From NCBI RefSeq assembly GCF_910596095.1, contig NC_056544.1, positions 16,973,155 to 17,037,154 on the forward strand: a stretch of DNA of 64,000 bases, written 5' to 3'. This document shows, piece after piece, positions 24,401 to 37,100 of this stretch. A program made the translations under genes and the position numbers. The notes under the pieces are model-generated. The model saw only the letters and a list, made by a program, of their open reading frames with translations. It did no database searches and was not told the origin of the DNA. Source of the stretch: Thunnus maccoyii. Its lineage: Eukaryota > Chordata > Actinopteri > Scombriformes > Scombridae. Position 1 is the stretch's first letter. Each line of letters starts with the position of its first letter.

Positions 24401-27400
24401 CGGCTATGAGTCACTGGCACTGCCACTTCCTGCCAAAGTGGATCAGAATGAGTGGGGCTTTGGGTCAGGGCAAGGCTAAAACATTTGATGACAAGTTTCA
24501 TGACTGAGGACAGCCTTTCAGCGTAACACCGAGCAGCCAATTGGAGATCAGACCAATCTTTGCAGTCGAACTAAAAGAATGAGACAGCTCAAATCACAAC
24601 AGCACAAAAACTGACGTAGCTCAAGATAGCATTTCTTCTAACAAAATAACTTTGGGAGATGAAAGTGAAAATGTATCAATCATTCAATAATTGAAGCTAA
24701 AATTCAGCATCTTTGAAATGAAGGAAAAAAAACTTAAAGTGCATCAACTTGTTGGCATGACCTGACTTATGAATGAATCTGTGTGTGTGTATGTGTGTTG
24801 TAATGCATGGAATCATCTTGTTTTGGCTAATAGCACCTCAGGGTAAAATGCAACTATCTGCAAGGTAAAGAGAGACTCCAGCTGGAATACAAAACAGCAA
24901 GAGCCAGGTAAAGCAACCGATCCAAGATTAACTGAGAAGGCAATGACAATTATTTGACAACAACAAGTCAAATGAGAGGCACTCAAGTAATTTCTATTTT
25001 ATGCATGTAAACAAACAAGTTAAAAATAGAGCTCTCAACACGACCAAGAAAAACCTTCTATGAAAGCAAAAAAGGTTTAGATGTAATCCTGTGGATTAAT
25101 GGATTTGACAAGGGCATGTGCCTGGTGTAAGTAATAGAGGCCAGATTATATGTAGATAAGTTTGTGGAAGGGCGATCTTCAGGGGCTCAGGGGCTCAATC
25201 TTCTCACCAAACAAAAATACTGTATGTGTAAGCCAAACTCAAACTGGAGGAGGAGGAGCAAGATAATACTTTTTTGGAGGTGTATTGATTCTAATTAACC
25301 TAATTTATGGGATAGGTTCCATGTTTTTCAAGTCTGTCTTAAGGGAGATGTGTTATGCACATTTTCAGGTTTATATTACGGAATGGACGCCTGTTTGTGG
25401 GCACACACGAACAATCTGACATCATCACAAGGAGGAAGTAGAAGTAACATTGCAAATAAAACATTCAGAGCAGGCTGCAGCCTGGGCTTTTGATGTTTAG
25501 GGAGCATTTTTACATACAGTATCAGTCAAAAGTTTGGACACACTTTCTCATTCAAGTGAATGGGAAGGTGTGTCCAAACTTTTGACTGTTACTGTATGTT
25601 AACCTCAAGGTTTGGAAAGCATATGTCCCCTTTAAAACAATAGTCACATGCCCATATCTACATTGAAACAATGTTTGTTGTAATTGATACTCCTGTTCAT
25701 ACTTCTTGTGACAAGATCCTCTCCTAATGGACTTCCAATGTAAGTGATGGGGGATAAAATCCACAGTCCTCATTCTGTGCAAAAATTTATTCCAAAGTTT
25801 GGATTAGACAAATCTAAGCCAAACTATCGTCCCAAGTGACGTTTTTTAGCATAAATTTTTTTAGCATGAATTTTTTTAGCATAAAATTCCCTCTTTTTGT
25901 TATTATCCCTTCAACGCTGCTCCGTAAGGAAACATTATTCGGAGAAACTAAAAGACAAAATTTTATAATAAAACGACTGTTTGGAAGATACCCACTTATT
26001 ATGTCTAATGCAGACAGCTAGAGCTCCATTTTAGCTTCAGTTGAACCTTAGAATGCATTATTTCACAGAAGGAGGGCTGCCGATTTTGTCCCCCATCACA
26101 TCACATTGGAAGCACATTAGGAAGGGTTCTTTCAATGGCCAGTATGAACAGAAGGAATGATTACAGCAAGAAAAACCTGTTTCAATATTCATATGGGCAC
26201 CAGACTGCTGTTTTAAGACAGACTTGAAAAATTGCAAACCTATCCTTTAAGCCATGTCAAGGCATATATAGTATTTTGATTAAAAGATTTTGTAATATCA
26301 GCGCACATTTGAGAGTGACTAGATTAAACACAGCGGTCAAATTCACATTAAAAGTTGAGCGGATTTTGAGCACTGAAATCACAAAGAGTGAAATATTGAC
26401 AGATGGGAGAGCTGAAATCTTTTCCACATGCGAACCAAGAGAGATTGGGTACAAGTACAACTCAACAGCTCCTTCATTTAGTTCATTCACACAACCGGAG
26501 TGGAGGCGAGGTTTAGCTCTCGATAAATCTGGCCGAGATTAAAGAGGTCTGTCAACTCTTCCTCAAATGAAGCACTGGATAATCATATTAACCATCATAT
26601 GGGCTTCCAGTATTCACTGTGACATCATGCTAAGCTGGTACAATAGTGGCATGTGCCAGCAGCCTTTGGCCAAAGCAGTACACACATACACATACACACA
26701 TCCTTGCTGTGTTAAAGTTTGGCTAAAGAGTACACATACACAGAAAAAGAGCAGCCTTTATGCCATCAGTGACTGTAATTGAGGGATATGTGCTCAGGGG
26801 AGGGAAACAGACTCACCGTGGCAAGCTCATCAAACTTTCCAAACAGCTCGTTAAGCAGTTTAACCAGTTCCTGGGCTGTACACTGGGAGGCCAGGCTGGT
26901 GAAACCTACTATGTCTGCAAACAGGATGCTGTAACAGAGACAGAGAGAGAAAAGAAGCGTTTGAGTCAATGCAGGTTATTTTTAGCTGCAAGTTATACTG
27001 TATCAAGGAACCAAGATTATTGGGTTCCCTCATCTAATGAGATCTTAGGAACATGTTTAAAATGACATTTAGGAAGCCTCAGCCAAAGTGAATTGGAACA
27101 TTCTCTTTGGATAATGTGTTCACAGCAAACTAATCATAGATTGAAATGAATGACCTGCAGCAGCAAAAAACAAAAAAAAACAAAAAAGAGAGAGAGAGAG
27201 AGAGAAAGCCTGCTCCGTTCTCAAACTGACTGGCAGCGCAGTCAAGCAGAGCGACTCAAAATAGAAGCGAGAGCATTCTCACGGGGATCAAGGTGGAGTC
27301 ATGTCCTGTTAGGAGCTGGAGAGAAGCGGTTCTACGATATAATGCAACTATCAAGGCGCTGTCACAGTCTCCAGGTGAACTTGTATTCCCTTTTGACAGC

Positions 27401-30400
27401 TGGTATACAGGACTGAAAGTGCTTGAGGTTTAAACGTTGCATTCTAAGAGTGGCTGAGGTTTTATTTTTTCACTATACCGTAAGCATTTTCTGTGCCTTT
27501 CTGTGCTATTTGTAATTTTTGCTGATTATCTTACTCGTCATGTTTCGTTATAACTTGACAATGGGCCCCGGGGTAAAGGTTACTTGTTTTGCTTGTGTCT
27601 TATTATGAGAGACTACTCGTTATCAATCTGCATCAGAGCAGAACAGGAACTTTTCTCATGAAGGATTTGCCCTGAGTGCTGTGTGGCAATGGAGGGTGTG
27701 AAAGGAGAATTAGTCATCAAACTCTGACTGTCCTGAACAACTCGTACGTCTGCGGCTCTCGTACTGACGGCAGGCTGTCTTCATGTGGGCTGGAGTTTTC
27801 ACAATGTGACAGGGTGCTGGATCTCTAAGGGGGAGCTGCTAAATGTCACTGTGTTGTCTCACAAATGTCACCATAATGAGGGGCAATGGATTCAATTTGT
27901 GTGAATGTTTTAATTGGCAACCTTCTGTGGCTGACAAATATTTGGAACGTTAAATACTGTATTAGTGTAAACACTTGATGTGTAATTCCTTAAAGCTCTA
28001 AAAAGGACCAAACTGATGCTATAAAGTGTTTCAGTTCAGCGGGCACCTAAGTGCAGTATGGATACAGTCAGAGCAGCTTTGATGTGTGCAGTGAATTGCC
28101 CGACAATAGAACAAAGAGCTGGATAAAAAACAAATTGATTTTGAATGATCAGCTATACAGAACACATGCCCAGTTATTAAATCCCTCAAACTAACACAAC
28201 AAATTCTGTTTCATGCCTGATATGGACTCCAAGCCAAAACTATTTCAATTCTTCCAGTAAATTGTTTCAAGTAAGCCATTTTTATAGTGAAAACCGCTGA
28301 TTAGAAATTTCCCCCAAACATCTCCAGCCTTATGTGATGCTCTGAAGAGGACTGAAATGTAAACTGAGACAAGCTGATTGTAAAATTAATTAAAAATTCA
28401 TCAGCTCCACCTGCAGCATTCATGTATTCAAAAGCCAGTTGGGAGAGTTTCAGAATTATAGTCTTTAATCCAAACAACCTCTCACAAGAAAATGGTTTAT
28501 TTCATCTGAAATACAAATGTCATGCTTATGAGACAGATCAGTAACGTGAAAGAAGATGGCTGCAAACAAAACTGCGAAATCAGCCTGTTATCTTTGCTAC
28601 TCATCATCACTCGTTAACTTGTATTTTCACGTAAACTCAGTCAGCTGGCTACTAACTGAACTTAGAGAGCAGATAGGGGATTTTGTCTGTGGAGAACATT
28701 GCAAATGATCTCAGAGTGCTGCTTTTGAGGAAAACAGAGTCGCACTGCAACTGGAGTAGCCTATAGTGCATCTTGCACCATTGAGTTTGATATTAATACG
28801 ATCAGAAAGTTGCCTTCCACACACATTTTTTAGGATGTTCCCAAGTATGCTAACAAGGTTCTGCGTGTCCCGTTAAATGTTTGGTTCATGATACATGTGG
28901 CTTGAAACATGGGAGCAGCAGACTGTGGTATTTCTCTATTTTACAATTCTTATGATGACCCCATTTTTGATATTATTCATGGTCAACATTTTTCCAGAAA
29001 TAGCCATTCAGTGTATCCTTGCTGGACTCAAACTGCATGCATGTAATCAAGCATTACTGTTACTATATCAGCCTCACTGTTTACTGTTAGCACTTCTAAT
29101 GCCATACAGTGTAAGTGTTGAGTTACTGTTACTGCAAACTAAACATTTCCTACTGCTGCTGCTTCAAAGTAATATCATTCAACTGGGGAAATACAGTGTG
29201 GCCCTTGTTGTGAAACAGTCACAGGAAATACAATGTATCTGTTTAGCACCAACCACATTTTTATTCATGTCATTTTCTGGATTCTTTCGTCAGTGGATCA
29301 TTTTGGATGGAACAGGAGGGAACAGGCACAGTGAGCGACAGGGGATTGTTACAGATGACTGGCTAAGCAGGGTTTGTTCACATTCTGTAATACGTTCATG
29401 TCAAAATCCCACGAAAAAGCAGCAGAAAAGAAATGAAAGCCCAGGTTTTCTCTGCCAATACTGGACTAGATGCTTATTCATGGGTTATGTGGACAAACCT
29501 ACATAATTGCACCCCAAAACATAGGCTGCAACTGCTTTCTTTCAGTAAGTAGTTTGGTTGTATTTCTGTAGGAGGATTTAGGCAGAAATTTGCCTGAAGT
29601 GCCACAAAGTTTTGGGGATTTTTAGGGTAAGAAGCTTGAAGAAATCTGCAGCTCCTACGTGCCTGGCTGTGCATAAAGCATAAACCAGCTATGACGCGGT
29701 ACAGAGAACATCCCATTGAGTGCATGTTCCCAATATCTAATGACCTCATGTGACCTCCCCACTGCAGCCAGTTATTTTTGGCTGTGTTTACCTCATTGTA
29801 ACTACACGCACACCATTATCTCCACTTTCATGTAAAGCATGCACAAAGCATGAGCTCTCTGTTCCATTCAAAGTACAATACAGGTCAGGAATCATGACGT
29901 TCTACCATTGAAGATACAGTACGCTTTGTAGGGCAACGAATGGAAAAAAAAGAATGTACAATAGGTCAAGTGATGCCAGTTAATTTAAATAAGCAACACA
30001 TTTCTGTTGGTAACTGCACATTCAGTCCACAAAAATGTTTATGATTAATGGCCTCACTAATGTAAGCAACATGTTTCGCTTAGCACATGATCAAAAAGTA
30101 GATAAATCCAGGGATATACTGCATATTACATAGGAGAACATGTAAGCTCACTCTGTAATTAGTAGCAGTTCCCACATGTAATATGACAGGCAAACTAAAT
30201 CAAGAAGACAAATATAAATATGAGTATGGGGTGTGTGCTGAGCACGCGGTTCATATCATAAACATCTGTGGCTTATTTTTGACTACACACCATTACTTAT
30301 TATCATTATGTATGCAATTTTTAGCAATACATGATTTTAAAGGCATGTGGGAAATGGTTACATGTATAAAATTGAGGTGTAAATGTGCATTTACTGTCAC

Positions 30401-33400
30401 TAACTAGCTTATTGTAAGCTGGCAGAGATATTTGAGAATTTGCAAACAATTTGTAAACAGATTTAACTCTTTAGGTTGCTGATTGCAGTTTTTAACTGGG
30501 AACCTCTGTATCTGATTTTGAATGTCCTCCAGCAAAACATCCCAGCAAACCCAGTTGTTCTAGCCTCGGCCTTTGCCTACTAAACAACAAACTCTTTACT
30601 ATCTCACTACTCAAGGTCAAAACCTACCTCAGGTTTCTGATTCAGTAAACTCCATCACCTACAGTAGGCAAATCGCTACGACACAAATGATTAAGCTAAA
30701 CATAATTCAAACATGGTTATTTCCGTGGTAAGCAGAATCTTCTGTTATCTAATATTGTCTAATAAAAAACCCCTCACACCCTCATCCATCATCTCCTCTC
30801 CAATGGCGCATTTTCAAGGAGAGGTATTCCCCCAACTATGCTAATCTCTTATTTCCCTCAGTGGGAGGCATTACTGTAGCTATTCTGGCAGTTAAGATTT
30901 CAATTTAATTGCATAGTGGAAGACGCGAGCCACGTGCCAACTCAAGGGTTAACTCTGAATGGGTCCCTCTGGAGCTACAGTATGTGGGCAGTGCATTCGC
31001 TGACTTTGGGCCAATAAAGGAGGTAAAACAGAGGAGTCTATGCAATAATGTGGTGTGCAGGATGCCAACAACAAATTTCAAGCGAATAAATTGTGTCTGT
31101 ACGTGTGTTTTTGAGCATCAAAGAAAACCTGCTCTCAGTTCTTTTCTCCCAATGAGCTCTTTCTAGTTATCCTGACCTCATCTCTTACTTTGCACAAACT
31201 GTTCTTTTAACTGATGTATTATGAGTCTTCTTTAAAAGCCACTTACTTTATACCTGATCCAATGTATTGTCTGTTTTGTCAAGAGGAAGTCACTTTGTAT
31301 GTATTTAATGTATCTGTGGGGGTGGAATTAAATGTTATAAATAGACATGGTGGAAAAACAAAGAGTGATGAAAATGCGTGTGTTGTGTTAAAGGATGCGC
31401 TAAATTACAAGGTGATGTGATACATCTGAAAGGTCTTTAATTAAAAGAGCAATATGAGTTTAAACAGTCCATGCTCATAATTTAGCAGTTTTTGCCTGAT
31501 TTATATGATAAATTATATAAATGTAATTTATTAAAGGTGATAACAATTGAATTATTGGTGGTTTAAAAATGTCCTTTCCTTATAGTAATCACTTATAATG
31601 TCTATTTTTTAGTCATACAAGTCCCAATACTTCAACCCCTAAATGTTATTAAAACATACAGTACCAGTCAAAAGTTTGGACACACCTTCTTTTGGGGCTA
31701 TAATATCCCGCATATATGGTTAAATAAACTTCTGTTTTGTTACTTTTGTATCATATTCTTATTTTTAGTGACTGATTACTACAATATCCCCCTGGCTGGA
31801 TTTTAATCACGTCAAACACTGCTCACAGTCTCAGTACATAATGAAGAAAATTCAAAACCTCAAGTAAATTGTGCTGCAAACTGTTTACTTGCAGTCCACC
31901 CAAATCACATAAATCATGTCTGCATCCAGTTTAGATCACTCTCAAAGGGCGGCGCTATCTGAAGGAGTGCAAGACACAAAAGTAATCAGCAGAGCTCCAC
32001 TGAGATGAGTCCATATTTAACCACTGCGTGTACGCGCACACACATACACACACAGTGTTATGCAACAAGAATTTAGTCTCCATTGCATTTAATCCCCTGT
32101 AGCAACTTAATCCTGGGGCTAAGCAAACTCTCCTCCTCAAGCCTCCCTGCTGCTCCGAGAACACAGAGGAAAGGAGGAAGAGGAAATGATAAGAAATGTT
32201 GGAGCATGATAAGGGAGACTTAACATTACAGTAAGAGATTAAAGCTGGTGATGAAAAGGAAAATGTGTAAAAAAAGTCTCTGATTTAGAATTTGCAGACA
32301 ATGGAGCAGTACACATCAGGTTTTCAAGCATACTGTTTACATTTTTTCTAACAAAGGTTTAAAAGGTCAAACACGGCCAACTACAGCTGCAGGAGGGAAA
32401 GTCAGTCATATGCAGATTTGCACTGATGGACTGTAACCAACCAAATACTTGCGTACAAATTTGAAGTACTTGTATTTTACTCAGGTATTTCCATTTGATG
32501 TTATTGACTTTTACTCTAGCAGCAAATATTGTACTATTTACTTAATTACATTTATTCAACATACAAAACAAACAAGTTGTTTGTGCTGTAGTGCTGTACA
32601 TTACTAGGTTGATTTTGAACTACCCAACAGTATTTAAAGTAGTGAAAATCAGCTCCCCCTTTACCAGCTACGACATTAAAATGCTGCTTACATGTTAATG
32701 TAATAACAATCAAGTAATATAATTAAAAATAATATGACACTGACGGGAGCAATTATATTCCTGAGTACTTGACTACTTTTGATTATTTAATCAAAATAAT
32801 ACCCCTGCAAAGCATTTTGAATTCAGGATTTTTCCTGTAATGGAATGTTTTACATTGTGGTATTGCTACTTTGACTTAAGTGAAAGATCTGAACATGTTT
32901 TCCATCACTGCAGATTTGTATTTTACAACTTTAAAGGTGCTTAAACGCTGATAGACAGATAAATACCAGAGCTGACTGATTAACAGATGATTTGTACTCT
33001 TGAATATGTTTGCTACTGTCATTTGAAAATGTAGTTATTACTTTTTGAAGAGAGACAGATAGACAGAGATAAAATCTTCATTAACTGCCTTTTACAGTGA
33101 GGAATTACATAGTTCCCACTGTGAGATCATTTGTTTGCCAGTTTCTGAGGATCTATTAGCTATCAACCTGTAGCAAAGGGGAATGATCTTAAGACAGCAT
33201 ACAGCTGGGAGCTTGGCAAATGTACAGCACATTGCATAAGTGCCAGAGGAAACTCCTCTTCAGTAAGCATCGCTTAATCTGCCTTTCTCCTTCCCCAGTA
33301 GGAACCCTAACTCCAAAAGCCTTGTTTCCCTGGGAGGTTGTTGAGATATGACAGCCCTGATGTTGGCATACGCACCACTGGCATACTATCCTTAGCCCTG

Positions 33401-34049
33401 CAAAAATGAGACCAGATTTTGATCTTGACATCAGTGGATGTTGGGTGAGTTCCTTGTAACCCTCATAACATTTCTTTGCTCCAAAACGTGGCACCAATAA
33501 TAAACAACTGGAAATTGCAACCTCAAGTCTTTGCTATGATTCCAGTGATGTCTGGACTGATAATAAATGAGTGAGTCAGGGGCTAGCCCTTGATGTTCAG
33601 CGTGAAGAATGAGATATTTTGGTTTTGGGAGCCTCGGGTGTGATAATGTTTTAGGACAGAGAGATCACACTACATTGTGTAGCCCTCAGTTTTCTTTCCA
33701 GAGGACATGTTTGTGCAGGATATTCAGTTCATTTTAAGCATGCACTGTAATTCAGTGAGACAGTATCTATTCCACTATTTCAGCTGGAAATTATCCCATG
33801 AGGAAGATATCTCCAAATACCACTGTTAAAAGTGGCATGAGTAAAGTCAATTCACAGCTAAGATGGGTTTACTGTAAATATCAGTGGGATCAGTTCACAC
33901 TTGTGTTGGGTTGATGTGAGTATCCTACCTGACATTGTCATGGCGTTGGATGTAGATTTTGTGAAAGATCCTTTCTGGGGGCTTCAGGAAATCCTCTTTC
34001 ATCTCCATAGCTACGTTCCTGGGCAACAGACTCATTAACAGGCGCTCCT

Positions 34050-34110
<61 letters not shown>

Positions 34111-37100
34111 TGAAAGAGACAGCAAGAGAGAGAGAGAGAGAGAGAGGGCAGAGAAAAGATAAAGTAAGTTTAAATATATATTTTTGTTCAGTCAATCACT
34201 GCAAAGTTATCACAGGACAGAGTGTTAGTAGCGATAAGAAATGCGCAAGTTAAAAAGGCATGAAATCAGAACGGAAAGGAATAATGTGTCGAAATGACTC
34301 ACGACACAAGTGAGAGAGAGAGAGAGAGAGAGAGGGGAGGAAAAAGAAAACATAGACACACACAGTGTCAGCAGAGTACAGGTGCCTGTACCTGTTTCTC
34401 GTTCTCATCCTCCATGCGGAGTCGCTCTTCAATGCAGTTGCGAGCCTGCAGGAAGGCCTTCCTCTGGGCTCGTTCTGTCAGGATGCGCACAAACAGCCCT
34501 GACAGGTTGACACTGGTGAACAGCACTGTGTTGGCAACCAACTGCAAACAAACAAACAAAAAACCATTAAAGACTCTTTACATTCTTTTGTACGGTGTTT
34601 AAACATACCTAAACATAGTATTAGGACTATATAAGTACAGCAATTGTTGTGATGTGTGTGTCATATGTGTCATTTCATGTACATGCTTGCTTAAGAATGA
34701 TCAATTTAAAGTGAATTTGTATTTTCAAATATGTAACCACATTAAATACTGGAATATATAATTTGGTCTATATGTGTGTGTATGTTCTTGTGTGTACAGT
34801 ATCCACAGTATATATTGATATATACACATAAGCATGTCCATATGCATATTTTTAAGCATGTTCCTAACATTGTGGTTCTGAAACTGCTCAAACGTCCCCT
34901 GGAGAGGTCTAGAATTTAATTCATAAAAATACATTGATTTGAAGGATATACTGTATGTATACTATACAGTACGTATTCTAATCACAAATTTCATGTTTGC
35001 CACTTTGATCCCACTATGTACAGTGTAATATAATTAAATCAAGAACAATAAAAGTCTTCCCATACTGGCATACTATATCTACTATATCTCTATTTTGGGG
35101 GTTGTGACATTAAAACATTAGAAAATCCGGGGGATGATTCATCCATCACTGCGGAGTAGCATGACTGCTTTCAACCTTGTGCAGGACACAAAGAAAAGAG
35201 TTTTTTTTTACTTGACTGAGGTTGGCTGACTTTGTACACAAATCAAACAAGGTCTTATATTCACTTCTAGAGTGTATAGCAAGCCGTTACCCTGGGCAAT
35301 AATTATAAGGAATCCATTCTCTCCATATCTTAGGTCATTCATCATTTGTGTTCTCTACAACTAGAGTCAATGATGGAGAGTAGGTGACCTCAAAAGAAGC
35401 TACAACAAATTAATTATGCTTTGCTTCTTAAAATGAGAGTGTCATCTCAGAGCATTTACATTTCGATGACCATCATAAACACTCTGTCAAAAGCTTCATA
35501 TGATTTGTGCACAACTTGTCAAACAAACAAACTTCCAACCCCACAGGCAGGCATGTTTCCCAGTCCGATGAATAATAGATTGCCTTGAAAAGACTGTTTC
35601 TGGCAGCGGCGGTCTGTCTTTGTGCTTGGCAGCCATGCAGGCAAGAATCAACATGTTCAAATGATGCTCAAGTTACTTCAGAGCTGCGAGTGAGTAAATG
35701 TGGACGTCGAAGTTAAGTGGTGTAAAATATTCACTCTCGTCCTTATCTGTGGTGATAACCCTAATTTCCCTTCAGATGGCAATGATTGACCTTATTGCAG
35801 TGCACTCACTCCTGCAGCTATCTCAACCATTCACTGTCAGAAAAATAGATCCTTAAAGTCTTCCACAGTGAAGAAATTATAACCTTTACATCATCTGATT
35901 CTGTATTATTTTCAAGGTGTATTAAGGTGGTGATGAATAGCTGTTGCAACATATTGTTCTGCAGCATTTGATAATACAGGGCTTTCATTTAATATGCATG
36001 TTATCACTGTTGTACTTGATGTCAGAGGACATCATTACAAACACAAACTCTCTGGGACTGGATTCTTATGTTTTGGTTATAGTAGTCATTATAGTTATAT
36101 GGGAGAATTTGCTTTAGATTAGGGTCTACATTCTTAGTTTGTTCAGTGTTTTGGTTTCTGTTCAATCCAAGCTTTATCTGGAAATGCAAGGTTGTAAACT
36201 TATGTCATATAGCTATTCATCACTCCCAACTCTTTGATGAATCAATAAAATGTAGCTCTAAAAGAATAAAGATTGTGTCTATATTCTTGACAGACAACGT
36301 TTAAAGTGTTATTGCAGAACATGTCAACACAGACACACAGCTGAAGAGCAGGGAGCTGGTAATAAACTAGTTTTGAAATGACAGTGCACACCTATTGCTT
36401 CAGAAATAAAATATTTCAGGTAGAATGAGCCATGAAGCAGAAGGTACTGTAGGCTCAGTGCCTGGGACCTAGGTGGGTGGTAGGTGCAAGCCTGGGCTGT
36501 GCGGGGTCATGCCACACAGCTCATCTCTAAGCTTAATGGATTAGCTATCTCTGGTCGCGCAGCTAACACTGTCCTTCACATGGCTACGCAGGTATCTCAT
36601 AGCCCACATACAGGAAAACAATCTCCTCCGCAAATACGTCGTCATCATCCAAGGGCGTGATGAACTGATCAAATCTCAATTTTGTCTCCAAGACATGCAC
36701 AATCTTCATGTCATATGTTGCACTGGGGCAGAAATGTTCCATTACCCCTGGAGAGTTTGACTGATGTGACATATCTTCTTTCCCACACCTGATGACAATC
36801 ACAAATGTGAGTGTGTGTACGCCTCATTGTGACAGAATACAGTACAAAGATACAAATGTAACTGGTGTACCAATTCCTATTTTAGCTCTGAAATTACATG
36901 CATGACTTTGCCCTATTTTTCATAACTGAAGCATATACTGTAATGTGGTGTATGTGTGTGTGTGTTTGACTCTGGTTCCTCATTCCCAGCCAGCTCCTTT
37001 GGGGCTGATTCATATCCCCAGAGAAACAGTCATGGTCATACACACTGCTTCACTCATTCATTTTTTTCCCTCTTTGTTTGTTTTCTTCCTTTAGGCCTAC

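Larger units (their letters stand above)
15757..26816 (-). other. adcy1: adcy1 intron 4
   Basis: 11,060 bp, the largest intron. It holds an L2-type LINE 3' fragment (18.1-18.8 kb), a foldback and dispersed repeat (23.56-23.84 kb), a second GGAGA array (24.1 kb), a TIR-bounded element with a nested foldback (25.3-26.2 kb) and small CA repeats. No host exon other than the flanking ones was recognised. Confidence 0.75.
26929..33928 (-). other. adcy1: adcy1 intron 3
   Basis: 7,000 bp. It contains a GA microsatellite, a single Tc1-like terminal repeat, a teleost dispersed repeat at 32.4-32.9 kb and an unsupported 203-codon open frame at 28.9-29.5 kb. No host exon was recognised. Confidence 0.75.

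Noticed and set aside
33938..34253. Frames of polyCys-Val and polyHis-Thr at 34.1 kb
   Set aside because: Translation of the TG/CA microsatellite.
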